Below are positions 1-7,717 of a DNA stretch of 15,794 nucleotides, in pieces. Origin of the DNA: Tannerella sp. (lineage in GTDB: Bacteria > Bacteroidota > Bacteroidia > Bacteroidales > Tannerellaceae); the NCBI GenBank assembly GCA_031290635.1, contig JAITNE010000064.1, positions 1 to 15,794 on the forward strand, given 5' to 3'. Under the pieces are notes generated by a model. That model did no database searches, was not told the origin of the DNA, and was given only the letters and a program-made list of their open reading frames with translations. Made by a program: the position numbers and the translations under genes. Positions within the stretch are counted from its first letter, which is position 1; each line of letters begins with the position of its first letter.

Positions 1-10
1 CTATTTTCAT
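1..10 (-). CDS. Possible start of a further minus-strand gene, cut by the window edge
   Basis: Only ATG AAA ATA and one more base can be read, giving M-K-I before the window ends. The call rests on position alone: a Bacteroides-type promoter lies 25 bp upstream (35-66), and MK at the start is common for exported Bacteroidales proteins. No function can be given. Confidence 0.35.
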
Positions 11-34
11 ATATCTGTCGCTTTAAAATTTCCG

Positions 35-66
35 CAAAATTACAGAAAAGAATTGAGATTGACAAG
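35..66 (-). promoter_or_regulatory. Bacteroides-type sigma-ABfr promoter
   Basis: Read on the minus strand, TAATTTTG (plus 35-42) matches the Bacteroidetes -7 consensus TAnnTTTG. A CTTG (plus 63-66) lies 20 bp upstream and fits the -33 TTTG element. It points to the ATG at 8-10. This is the only promoter in the window where both elements are visible. Confidence 0.55.
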
Positions 67-79
67 AAAACGGATAAAC

Positions 80-280
80 TTAGTCGCTTCTCTCTTTCAT
101 CTCATCTATATTGGGATAATCCCTCTTAAATTCTTCTTCGGATAATACTGCCGTGCGCGCATCGGCGTCTTTCAGGTAATACTTCTTTCGGGTGAATTTG
201 GATTGACGGAGATTCTTGCGAAGCTCGCGATTCTCTTTGTCGCGACGAATCATGTCTAAAATGTGTCCTGCAAAGCTCAT
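80..280 (-). CDS. Small basic protein of unknown function, 66 aa
   Basis: I do not recognise this protein. It has 66 residues and no signal peptide or membrane segment, so it is probably cytoplasmic. The first half is strongly basic, with arginine- and lysine-rich runs around residues 12-35 (RRDKENRELRKNLR, then KFTRKKYY). The second half is acidic (LSEEEF, DEMKERSD). This charge layout would suit a small nucleic-acid- or ribosome-associated protein, but that is only inference. It is probably real because its ATG lies 2 bp after the stop of the GH20-like gene on the same strand, continuing the very tight spacing of the operon. It is the last gene of the run, and a new promoter follows. No terminator hairpin is visible after it. 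Confidence 0.7.
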   Translation of the reverse strand: MSFAGHILDMIRRDKENRELRKNLRQSKFTRKKYYLKDADARTAVLSEEEFKRDYPNIDEMKERSD

Positions 281-282
281 AA

Positions 283-1380
283 TTAAATGGTTTTAAATGT
301 TGCTATTAATCTTTTGAGGGTTATTACGTCGGATTCCTGCTGTTTGGCGGGGTCTGCCGGCGTTTCGTAATAGTTTTTCAGGAAACTGTCGGCGCCCGAC
401 CATACGGTCTCGATTATGCCCTGAAAATGTTGCGACATCTGACGCGTAGAACTTTTGCGCCAGCGTAACATGTCGTTGAATTGCTCGATGGCGACGTCGG
501 GTTTGCGCCACGGACAAGTCGCTACATCGAAGCCTTTCATGGCAAAATAAACGGCCGTCTGGTCGGGACGTTCATAATGCCAATCGCAGATAAATACGTC
601 TTTAGGTATCATGTCGATGGCGCGATGCGTATCGTTGCCGCTCGCTTCCCAGACGCCTATACCGGTAGCGTTACCGTCGATAAGGCGGTCTCCCCAAATC
701 ATCAGCCGCTTGCCGCGCTCGGCCAGATGATTGTGTATCCGCGTAACTTCGCCGGCAAAAAGCTCCGACTTGTCGCGTCCCTTGCAGCGCGGACATTTAT
801 CGTCGCCGATATAAAAGACCTCGTCCATGCCGGCATGAAACCATACTGTCTCGAAGACGTCCGTTATCTCGTCAACCAGCGCAAAAACAATCTTGTGTAC
901 ATCGGGATGCAGCGGACAGTAGCTCTTGCAATAAAGTCCGTCGGGGTTAGGCCAGCCGGGATAGTTCTCGGTTTTTACGTGAGGGGTTTCGTCGAACGCG
1001 GGATAGGCGCGAAGCAGGTTATGGGTTTGTTTTGCCCACGACTGATGACCGAGCAGGTTGATTTGCGGCGCAAGGCGTATGCGATACTTGAGGCATACGT
1101 CCACAATTCGCTTAATATCCGCTTCTTTCAGGGGATTGGGGTCGCGCAGTTCGGGATGCGACTTGTAATCATAGTTCCAGTCTATCCTCAAAATAAGAAG
1201 ATTGAAATGCGCCGGAGCTAACTCTTCATCTATAAACTTAATGAAGAGGTCAAGGTTTTTGGCCGATGGCGCTGCAATAGCCAAGCCGCGCACCGGCATA
1301 AGGGAATCAATGCGCTCCTGCCCCGATACGGCGTTTGCACAAAGGGCAATCAAAATAATTATACAATATATTTTCTTCAT
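283..1380 (-). CDS. Exported GH20-like glycoside hydrolase (beta-hexosaminidase fold)
   Basis: 365 residues. Residues 1-20 form a Sec signal peptide (MKKIYC, a hydrophobic stretch, AVSG), so the enzyme is probably periplasmic or further exported. The rest resembles the GH20 catalytic barrel: RIDWNYDY near residue 65, LAPQINLLGHQSW near 103-115, and HAGMDEV at 182-188. The adjacent Asp186-Glu187 corresponds to the catalytic Asp-Glu pair of GH20 enzymes, which use substrate-assisted catalysis on N-acetylhexosamines. A CPRC pair (197-200) follows. There is no separate GH20 N-terminal domain, so it is shorter than classical hexosaminidases. The start was chosen at 1380 because it gives the signal peptide and overlaps the cinA stop as ATGA. 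An in-frame extension to 1512 would lie inside cinA. The substrate is unknown. Confidence 0.8.
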   Translation of the reverse strand: MKKIYCIIILIALCANAVSGQERIDSLMPVRGLAIAAPSAKNLDLFIKFIDEELAPAHFNLLILRIDWNYDYKSHPELRDPNPLKEADIKRIVDVCLKYRIRLAPQINLLGHQSWAKQTHNLLRAYPAFDETPHVKTENYPGWPNPDGLYCKSYCPLHPDVHKIVFALVDEITDVFETVWFHAGMDEVFYIGDDKCPRCKGRDKSELFAGEVTRIHNHLAERGKRLMIWGDRLIDGNATGIGVWEASGNDTHRAIDMIPKDVFICDWHYERPDQTAVYFAMKGFDVATCPWRKPDVAIEQFNDMLRWRKSSTRQMSQHFQGIIETVWSGADSFLKNYYETPADPAKQQESDVITLKRLIATFKTI

Positions 1381-2624
1381 AAGGAATAAATTAATTCTTT
1401 GAGTAACATTATCAGGGCGGCGCTGACGGCACGCAGGATGTTTTGGTCGCGGAGGGTGGTGAAATGAAATTCCTGCGAGACGACGTGATTCTTGTCGGCT
1501 ACAGCTATCCATACCGTGCCGACGGGCTTTTCGTCAGCGCCTCCACCGGGGCCTGCGACGCCGGATGTAGCCACGGCGTAATCACAGCCTGTCACCCTCA
1601 ATGCGCCTTGCGCCATCTGCTCGACTACCGGACGGCTGACAGCGCCGTACTTCTGCAAATCGCTTTTGGAAACCGACAATACATCTGTTTTTACATCGTT
1701 AGAGTATGCTACCACGCTGCCACGAAAATAATCCGAGCTGCCGGGAACGGAGGTCAGCAACGCGGCTATAGCGCCTCCGGTACAGCTCTCGGCTGTGCAT
1801 AAAGTCAGTCCGCAGCGGCGAAATTTCTCTCCTACGACAACTTCCAAACCGGTATCTTCTTCGGCGATGACGTTGCTTCCGAGTATCTGCGACAGTTGCT
1901 TCTGCAAGCCGTCAACAAGTTCTTCAGCCAAGCGTTCTTCCTTACAATAAGCCGAAAGGCGGAGGCGGATAATCCCCGGTTGAGGCAGATAAGCAAGTTT
2001 GACGCTATCGGGCAAATTATCTTCAAATGAAGTCAGAAACTGCGCGAGAGCCGATTCGGCATAACCCGACACCCAACTTGTACGGTGTCGTATAAAAATA
2101 TCTTGATTGAATCTGTTATTCAAGCGCGGCAGAATCTCATTTTCCATCAGCCACTTCATCTCAGCCGGCACTCCGGGTATGGATACAAGCACGACGTCAT
2201 CCTGCTCAAACCACGTTGAGGGCGCTGTACCGACAGCATTTTGAATAACTACAGCCTTGTCGGGCACAAGCGCCTGCCGACGTGTCAGCTCGTTTATCTT
2301 ATGACCGATATGTCCGAAAATACTTTCGATATTGGCATAGACCTCAGCCGAAAATTGCAGAGAGCAATCGAAATAGCGGCAAAGGGCGTGGAGGGTAATA
2401 TCGTCGCGCGTGGGACCAAGTCCTCCGGTCAACAGGACTATCTGCACACGACTTCGAGCTTCGTCAATGGCATGCAAAATATCTGCTTCCACATCGCCGA
2501 CAGTTACTTTCCTGACGACCATAAATCCGCAATCGTTAAGCGCCTTCGCCATCCAGGCAGAGTTAGTATCAACCACCTGCCCTATCAGTAATTCGTCGCC
2601 TATAGTTATAATTTCGACATTCAT
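1377..2624 (-). CDS. cinA: CinA-like protein: MoaB/MogA-type domain plus nicotinamide-nucleotide amidase domain
   Basis: 415 residues, the usual length for full CinA. The N-terminal COG1058 domain shows GDELLIGQ (9-16), TGGLGPTRDD (66-75) and the PGVPAEM loop, as in molybdopterin-binding-fold proteins. In the family this part can hydrolyse ADP-ribose or NMN-related nucleotides. The C-terminal PncC-type domain shows AESCTGG (278-284, catalytic Ser280), YSNDVK (307-312) and AGPGGG (357-362). These features fit deamidation of nicotinamide mononucleotide to nicotinate mononucleotide in pyridine-nucleotide salvage. The protein is cytoplasmic. The ATG lies 2 bp after the helicase stop, and the TGA overlaps the next ATG by 4 bp, so translational coupling with both neighbours is likely. 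Nothing is missing or odd in the motifs. Confidence 0.95.
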   Translation of the reverse strand: MNVEIITIGDELLIGQVVDTNSAWMAKALNDCGFMVVRKVTVGDVEADILHAIDEARSRVQIVLLTGGLGPTRDDITLHALCRYFDCSLQFSAEVYANIESIFGHIGHKINELTRRQALVPDKAVVIQNAVGTAPSTWFEQDDVVLVSIPGVPAEMKWLMENEILPRLNNRFNQDIFIRHRTSWVSGYAESALAQFLTSFEDNLPDSVKLAYLPQPGIIRLRLSAYCKEERLAEELVDGLQKQLSQILGSNVIAEEDTGLEVVVGEKFRRCGLTLCTAESCTGGAIAALLTSVPGSSDYFRGSVVAYSNDVKTDVLSVSKSDLQKYGAVSRPVVEQMAQGALRVTGCDYAVATSGVAGPGGGADEKPVGTVWIAVADKNHVVSQEFHFTTLRDQNILRAVSAALIMLLKELIYSL

Positions 2625-2626
2625 AA

Positions 2627-4837
2627 TTAAGGGTTCAGAGATTTCAAATAACGGAAAACCATACGCAGTTTGCCGTAACTGTATTTGCCTCCTCCTCGTT
2701 CGTAAACCTCCTTAAACGCAGGCTTTTCGAGGTGCAACAAGGGACGTACCAATACGGATATATCCGACAGTTCATCCTTATCTAATAGCTGATCTATCCT
2801 TATTTCCGTACCGAGAAATTCCGAAAGATGTTCTTCTACGGTGCTGACTGCAAGCGAGCGTTGCGCCGCGACTTCTTTTACAGGAAGACCTGACTTGAAC
2901 ATTGCGAGCGATAAAGCACGAGTATCAACCTTTGGCTCTTTTTTCGTTTTAGATTGATAAGAAGTCTTGGATTGATAAGAAGATGAAGACAGAGCCTCAT
3001 CGACAGACGATTTAGTATCCTCAGCAGCCTGTTTCGGCAGAGCGCAAACCTCCAAATCTTCAGCTAACGCGACATTCTTATAGCGCACACGCTTCATGTT
3101 TTCGAGAAACAGATTGACGTCGCTTTCAAGGTCTGCGAGATGCTTGTAGAAAGTACGTGCACGCTTGAGCTGACGCATCTTTGAAATATACAAATGCAAG
3201 GGCGAAAGAATCTTGTCGGCAACACTCGCATAAAAATAAACAATAGCCTTGCGACAACGCTCGCGTATAGGACTGATATCGCCGGTAATAGCCTCCTGAG
3301 CCAGAAGCGTCTTCAACTGCTCGCTAAATTTACCGCTCACCTCGTCCATCTCGCGCACTAACTTACGAGACGTTTCGAGCAGACTGCGTCCGGCGTCATA
3401 CTCTTCCGAAGCCTTGTCTTCAAGCAACTTTTCCAACTCCCATAAGAACGTAAACATCGGCTTCCAATCGAAATACAGCAACAGCCGCTCGCGCCAGAAC
3501 TTGCGCTTACCGTCCTCAAGTATGCCTTGCAACTCATTGATAGCCTTCTCCGACTTGCTGAAATTAATAGCGTAAGGGTCGGTCATAATGCTATTCGGGA
3601 CGACAAGCGTTTTCAGAACTATTCCTTCGAGAGAAGTGCACCGACTCAGCGCTACATAAGCCTGACCGGGCGCAAACGACGAGCCTATATCAATAATCGC
3701 CTTATCGAAAGTCAATCCCTGACTTTTATGTATCGTTACCGCCCAAGCCAGCCGCAACGGATATTGTGTGTATGCACCTATCTGCTCCTCATCCATAACG
3801 CCCGTTGCTTTGTTGAGCGAGTAGCGAAAATTCTTCCATATATCTTGCGTAACGGTTATCACGTCGCCTTCGGGCATACGCACCTCGACGCGGTCGCCGA
3901 AGATGCCGCTGACAATCGCTATCTTGCCGTTGTAATAGCGTCCTTCGGAATCGTTGCGTATAAACATTATTTGAGCGCCTTCTTTCATGCTCAGTTGCAG
4001 GTCGGTCGGCAAGGCGTATTCAGGAAACTCGCCCTCAACCTTTCCCTGCAATATGTGTTCCTTTGAGGAGAGTTTGTTTAACTCCTTACGATTGATGAGG
4101 TCGGCCTTGTAGTTGTGTGTTGTCAGAGTAATGTATTTATCCGCAACCGAAGGAGTGAAGTCAGGTATATAACGAGCGTTTAAGGCTTTCATATCATCGC
4201 CTGTCAAGCAATTATTGCGCACATTGTTAAGCAGGTCGATAAACGACTGTTCGCTTTGACGATATACTTTCTTCAGAGCGAGAAACACCGGTTGCGTCTT
4301 GCCGAAAGCCTGCGAATGAAAGAAAAACGAACTTTTATAATAATGCTTCAACAGCTCCCATTCATCGTCCTTGACAACCGGCGGCAACTGAAACATGTCG
4401 CCGATATACAATATCTGCACTCCTCCGAAAGGTTTCTGACTACGCCGTATTTTTTGCAAGGTACTGTCGATAGCGTCCAGAATATCTGCCCTCAACATAC
4501 TCACTTCGTCGATAATAAGCAGTTCCAAGCGACGCAACAAATCAAGTTTAACCTTACTGAAGATAAATGATTTTTTTTGTGAACGGAAGCCCGGAACAAA
4601 GGGTTCGAACGTCAGTTGAAAGAGCGAATGAAGCGTTACGCCTCCTGCATTAATAGCCGCCACTCCGGTAGGCGCCGCCACTACTGCCGCCTTATGCGTA
4701 TGTTCGCGGATATAGCGAAGGAAGGTCGTTTTGCCCGTCCCTGCCTTACCGGTCAGGAAGAGATGCTCCGAAGTCTCATTGACAAACATTGTTGCCATCT
4801 CGAAAACCTCATTATTTTCGTCTGCTATAAAACTCAT
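2627..4837 (-). CDS. PIF1/RecD2-like SF1B DNA helicase with C-terminal helix-turn-helix domain
   Basis: 736 residues, cytoplasmic. The helicase core has Walker A GKAGTGKT (30-37), motif Ia APTGVAA near 55-61, Walker B DEVSM (110-114), GDMFQLPPV (146-154), and late motifs AVTIHKSQG and YVALSRC around residues 365-400. These are typical of PIF1-family 5'-3' helicases. The middle part (roughly 410-610) is charged and partly coiled-coil-like. The last 100 residues (about 638-736: ALSLAMFKSGLPVKEVAA, then STVEEHLSEFL) resemble the HTH_40 domain found at the C-terminus of some RecQ helicases. A role in resolving structured DNA at replication or repair is inferred from the family. The ATG lies 9 bp after the GH99-like gene and the stop 2 bp before cinA. 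Confidence 0.92.
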   Translation of the reverse strand: MSFIADENNEVFEMATMFVNETSEHLFLTGKAGTGKTTFLRYIREHTHKAAVVAAPTGVAAINAGGVTLHSLFQLTFEPFVPGFRSQKKSFIFSKVKLDLLRRLELLIIDEVSMLRADILDAIDSTLQKIRRSQKPFGGVQILYIGDMFQLPPVVKDDEWELLKHYYKSSFFFHSQAFGKTQPVFLALKKVYRQSEQSFIDLLNNVRNNCLTGDDMKALNARYIPDFTPSVADKYITLTTHNYKADLINRKELNKLSSKEHILQGKVEGEFPEYALPTDLQLSMKEGAQIMFIRNDSEGRYYNGKIAIVSGIFGDRVEVRMPEGDVITVTQDIWKNFRYSLNKATGVMDEEQIGAYTQYPLRLAWAVTIHKSQGLTFDKAIIDIGSSFAPGQAYVALSRCTSLEGIVLKTLVVPNSIMTDPYAINFSKSEKAINELQGILEDGKRKFWRERLLLYFDWKPMFTFLWELEKLLEDKASEEYDAGRSLLETSRKLVREMDEVSGKFSEQLKTLLAQEAITGDISPIRERCRKAIVYFYASVADKILSPLHLYISKMRQLKRARTFYKHLADLESDVNLFLENMKRVRYKNVALAEDLEVCALPKQAAEDTKSSVDEALSSSSYQSKTSYQSKTKKEPKVDTRALSLAMFKSGLPVKEVAAQRSLAVSTVEEHLSEFLGTEIRIDQLLDKDELSDISVLVRPLLHLEKPAFKEVYERGGGKYSYGKLRMVFRYLKSLNP

Positions 4838-4846
4838 ATCTATTAA

Positions 4847-6034
4847 TTATTTGAATACTTCTTTGACGGCTTCCAGAAAGCCGTATTGATATTCGGTATC
4901 CGGTTCGAGATAGCTGCCTTCAGCCCATTCGTTCCACGCATTGACGGTAATCAACGGGGTTTGTTGAGGATGAGCATCGACATACTCCTTTGCTTTCAAC
5001 AGGAATTGCTTGAATTGATCGGGAGTAGCATCCTGCACACAAGGATTTATGCCTTCGGGGAAACGCGGATTAGGATCCCAACTGATGGAAACATGCGGAT
5101 AATAAGGAAGGGTGAACGCCTTGTCGAAATCGGGGTACTGCGACTGCGCCTTTTCACCCCACGTACGATACGGTTGACCGGTAGGCACATAATGACACCA
5201 TTGGTAATGCGTAAGGCTCTCGAATCCGAGTTTCTGCATCAGCGTATTTTCCGTCTGATGCTTATCACCCGGAGTTGCGGCAAGGCTTTTGGGTAATAGC
5301 GTCCACAAAATAGCCTGTATATGAACGCCCGGCAATCCGGCTGCGACGCACTTCTTGCGGAAAGCGTCGAAAGCCTCCCTAGCTGCCTGTTCGCCGCCAA
5401 TATTATTGATAAACGTGCTTACTTCATAGATAGCAAACACCGGCTTGCCATCTATTTTGTAGTAGTTTGGACGTGAAAAATAATCCTTGATTACGTGATC
5501 TGTCAGGCGGTCGAATATCTCACGACTAACACCGCCTTCCCAATAAATCTTGCTTTTATCAGGATTAGTATAGTCGAGGTAGGAATTATGCGTGTGATTA
5601 GCCCACATAAGGTAAAAGTTCATTTCTTCGTTGTTCCCGGCTTTCAGGAAGCCATTGTTCAGCACGTCTTCAAGGAAAGGACGGTCGTCGTACCAATACC
5701 AGTCGAAAATAAAGGTGTTGACGCCGTAATCCAGAGCTGTAGCGATGATTTTCTCTTGCATTTCGGGGGTTGACTCGTCGAAATAGCCCCACAAGGGTGT
5801 GCGCGGTTGCCGATGACCTTCAAACTTAGGCTTGGCATTGTAGATAGCCTCCCATTCGCCTTTTCCGTCGTGGAAAACGCCCATCTCCTCAAAACGAGGC
5901 TCGTTGAAATAGGCAGGCCAGATATATGCCGCCACGTCGTAATGCTGTTTCACTTTGTCAGACTTCTTTTGAGGATTGCAAGCCCCCAAAACTATCGACG
6001 CAAGTACTAAATAAATAAATCCACTTTTCTTCAT
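4847..6034 (-). CDS. GH99-like / WbsX-family lipoprotein
   Basis: 395 residues. Residues 1-19 form a lipoprotein signal ending in the lipobox LGAC with Cys19 as the lipidated residue, so the protein is membrane-anchored and possibly surface-exposed. The rest resembles the WbsX/GH99-like family: YDVAAYIWPAYFNEPR after the anchor, RTPLWGYFDES, FIFDWYWYDDRPFLED in the centre, and NAWNEWAEGSYLEPD near the C-terminus. The family is related to endo-alpha-mannanases of GH99 but is also found in O-antigen loci, so hydrolysis of an alpha-linked glycan is an inference. The gene lies 21 bp after the ATPase gene and 9 bp before the helicase gene. Together with the GH20-like gene it gives this operon two exported glycan-active proteins. 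Confidence 0.88.
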   Translation of the reverse strand: MKKSGFIYLVLASIVLGACNPQKKSDKVKQHYDVAAYIWPAYFNEPRFEEMGVFHDGKGEWEAIYNAKPKFEGHRQPRTPLWGYFDESTPEMQEKIIATALDYGVNTFIFDWYWYDDRPFLEDVLNNGFLKAGNNEEMNFYLMWANHTHNSYLDYTNPDKSKIYWEGGVSREIFDRLTDHVIKDYFSRPNYYKIDGKPVFAIYEVSTFINNIGGEQAAREAFDAFRKKCVAAGLPGVHIQAILWTLLPKSLAATPGDKHQTENTLMQKLGFESLTHYQWCHYVPTGQPYRTWGEKAQSQYPDFDKAFTLPYYPHVSISWDPNPRFPEGINPCVQDATPDQFKQFLLKAKEYVDAHPQQTPLITVNAWNEWAEGSYLEPDTEYQYGFLEAVKEVFK

Positions 6035-6055
6035 AATATACTCATTTATAAATTA

Positions 6056-7609
6056 TCAATTAATTAACCATCGCCCTATTGTCCGGTCTTTCGTATTGAA
6101 CTCTACTCCGATTTTGACTATTTTCAGGTTGTCGGCGGTGTATGGAATGGCGTAACTCTTGTCGTTTATCTGTTTCAGTGCAGCTGCGGCTGTAGAGGTT
6201 TCGTCAAGTTTAAATTCAAAGACGAATACAGTGTCGGGCGTTTTTACTACAGCATCGGCGTTGTGCACTTCAGTTTGAACAAATTGTCCCATCAATGTAA
6301 AAATCAGATAGATGATATTTCGATAGTACTTTTCGACCTGATTCTCAAGTTCGTTAGGCATGCCTGCATAGATAGCCTGCAACAAAGTCATAAATCCATC
6401 TACATCACCCGACAATAATTTTTCGGTGAACTTCGATATGGAAGAATCGTCCTTAGTCCATTCGGAAACATATACAGGCATCAATTTATTCAGAACGCCA
6501 TACTTGACTTCCGTATTGGGAAAACCAAGTTTATATACCTGACGGTTAAATATACAGTCTTTAATAGTAAGATATCCATTTTGATACAACAGCGGGGTCG
6601 GATCGTTCACATGGGAGCGATAATGGTACATAAATTCTTCTGAAAGTAGAACGTCGTCCTCAAATTCGCTAATAGTAAAACCGGCATTCCGAACCATCTT
6701 AACCAAGAATGTCGGCATATCCGACTGAAGCCAATTGTCGGTAAACTTACCACAAGAAAGTGTATTAAGTAAACTGAAAGGGTTATAATACATCTCTGTG
6801 CTTTTTTTGGTAAAGTGATAGCCGCCATAGCGTATCTTCAATTCGTTAAGCGCATCTTCACAAGTAAGTTTGCATTCTTCAGCAAAATGCCGAAGCTCCG
6901 GTTCAAAATTAGCTGTTAATTCATCTTCAGTGATACCGCAAATGCCTTCAAGCCTGTAATACGTACTTACATCAATCAGCTGGTTCATATCACTAAACTC
7001 ATTTAGCTTGGATATCTTCGTCACACCGGTTAGCATCACGAAGTGAAGATATGCATCAGCACTTTTCAATATACAGTATAAACTTCTCAGTATGTTGCAA
7101 ATCTCATCATTAACTTCTTTATTATCCAATGTGTCAAATAATGGCTTGTCGTAGTTATCAACAAGCACTACAACGCGCTTTTTTGTTTTCTCACAAGCTC
7201 TTCGTATTATGCCTTCAAAACGTAAAGACGGATATTTGTCATACGGCTCTACGCCCCATTCTTTCTCCAACTCATGCAAGATGCTATCCAATACGGCAGA
7301 CAGGGTTGCAGCGTCATGGATGTCCGGTTTGTTTAAGTCTATACAGATCACAGGACGCTCTATCCAATCTTTCTCCAGATCAGCAATAGCCAATCCTTCG
7401 AATAGCTCTTTCTTCCCGAGGAAGTAGGCTTTCAAGGTCGATAGCAAAAGACTTTTCCCGAATCGTCGAGGACGACCGAGGAAATAAGGCTTTCCTTGAG
7501 TGGCAAGCTCATAGACGTATTCGGTCTTGTCAACATACAGATACCCACCTGTGCGAATACTCTCAAAATCATTTATGCCTAACGGCAATTCTCTTTTATT
7601 TTCTGTCAT
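6056..7609 (-). CDS. AAA-ATPase-like protein with C-terminal PD-(D/E)XK nuclease-fold domain (DUF1703 type)
   Basis: 517 residues, cytoplasmic. The N-terminal AAA-ATPase-like domain begins with LPLGINDFESIRTGGYLYVDKTEY and has Walker A GRPRRFGKS (45-53). The Walker B region reads VVVLVDNYDKPL (147-157). The C-terminal PD-(D/E)XK-type domain has Asp452 in NADAVV and the E-x-K pair Glu465/Lys467 in FEFKLDE, so nuclease-fold active-site residues are present. These proteins occur in many copies in Bacteroidetes genomes and their role is not established; suggestions include mobile-element or defence functions. Family members that I recall carry DEYDKP where this one has DNYDKP, so the catalytic Glu of Walker B seems replaced by Asn152. 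The gene is first in the minus-strand operon, with a -7 box 17 bp upstream. Confidence 0.92.
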   Translation of the reverse strand: MTENKRELPLGINDFESIRTGGYLYVDKTEYVYELATQGKPYFLGRPRRFGKSLLLSTLKAYFLGKKELFEGLAIADLEKDWIERPVICIDLNKPDIHDAATLSAVLDSILHELEKEWGVEPYDKYPSLRFEGIIRRACEKTKKRVVVLVDNYDKPLFDTLDNKEVNDEICNILRSLYCILKSADAYLHFVMLTGVTKISKLNEFSDMNQLIDVSTYYRLEGICGITEDELTANFEPELRHFAEECKLTCEDALNELKIRYGGYHFTKKSTEMYYNPFSLLNTLSCGKFTDNWLQSDMPTFLVKMVRNAGFTISEFEDDVLLSEEFMYHYRSHVNDPTPLLYQNGYLTIKDCIFNRQVYKLGFPNTEVKYGVLNKLMPVYVSEWTKDDSSISKFTEKLLSGDVDGFMTLLQAIYAGMPNELENQVEKYYRNIIYLIFTLMGQFVQTEVHNADAVVKTPDTVFVFEFKLDETSTAAAALKQINDKSYAIPYTADNLKIVKIGVEFNTKDRTIGRWLIN

Positions 7610-7626
7610 ATATTTATTTTTTTCGG

Positions 7627-7634
7627 CAAAGATA
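7627..7634 (-). promoter_or_regulatory. Bacteroides-type -7 box for the minus-strand operon
   Basis: On the minus strand this reads TATCTTTG, a full match to TAnnTTTG, 17 bp before the ATG of the ATPase gene. No clear -33 TTTG is seen at the expected spacing. It is the only promoter-like site found at the head of the six-gene run. Confidence 0.5.
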
Positions 7635-7687
7635 CTACTTTTTTCGATATCTTGAGTGATAAAAATCTATCTGTTCAATTTATTTTG

Positions 7688-7695
7688 TACTTTTG
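7688..7695 (+). promoter_or_regulatory. Bacteroides-type -7 box for the TPR-prmC-recX-comF genes
   Basis: TACTTTTG matches TAnnTTTG and lies 22 bp before the ATG at 7718. A -33 element is not obvious. It is divergent from the -7 box at 7627-7634, with about 53 bp between them. Confidence 0.45.
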
Positions 7696-7717
7696 ACTCG
7701 GTTTAATAAAGATTTTT

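Noticed and set aside
481..1221. 246-codon open frame on the plus strand
   Set aside because: It lies opposite the GH20-like gene, which has a signal peptide, catalytic motif and operon spacing. The plus-strand translation has no recognisable domain.
1381..1512. In-frame N-terminal extension of the GH20-like protein
   Set aside because: It would overlap the end of cinA by more than 130 bp and bury the signal peptide. The ATG at 1380, overlapping the cinA stop as ATGA, is far better.
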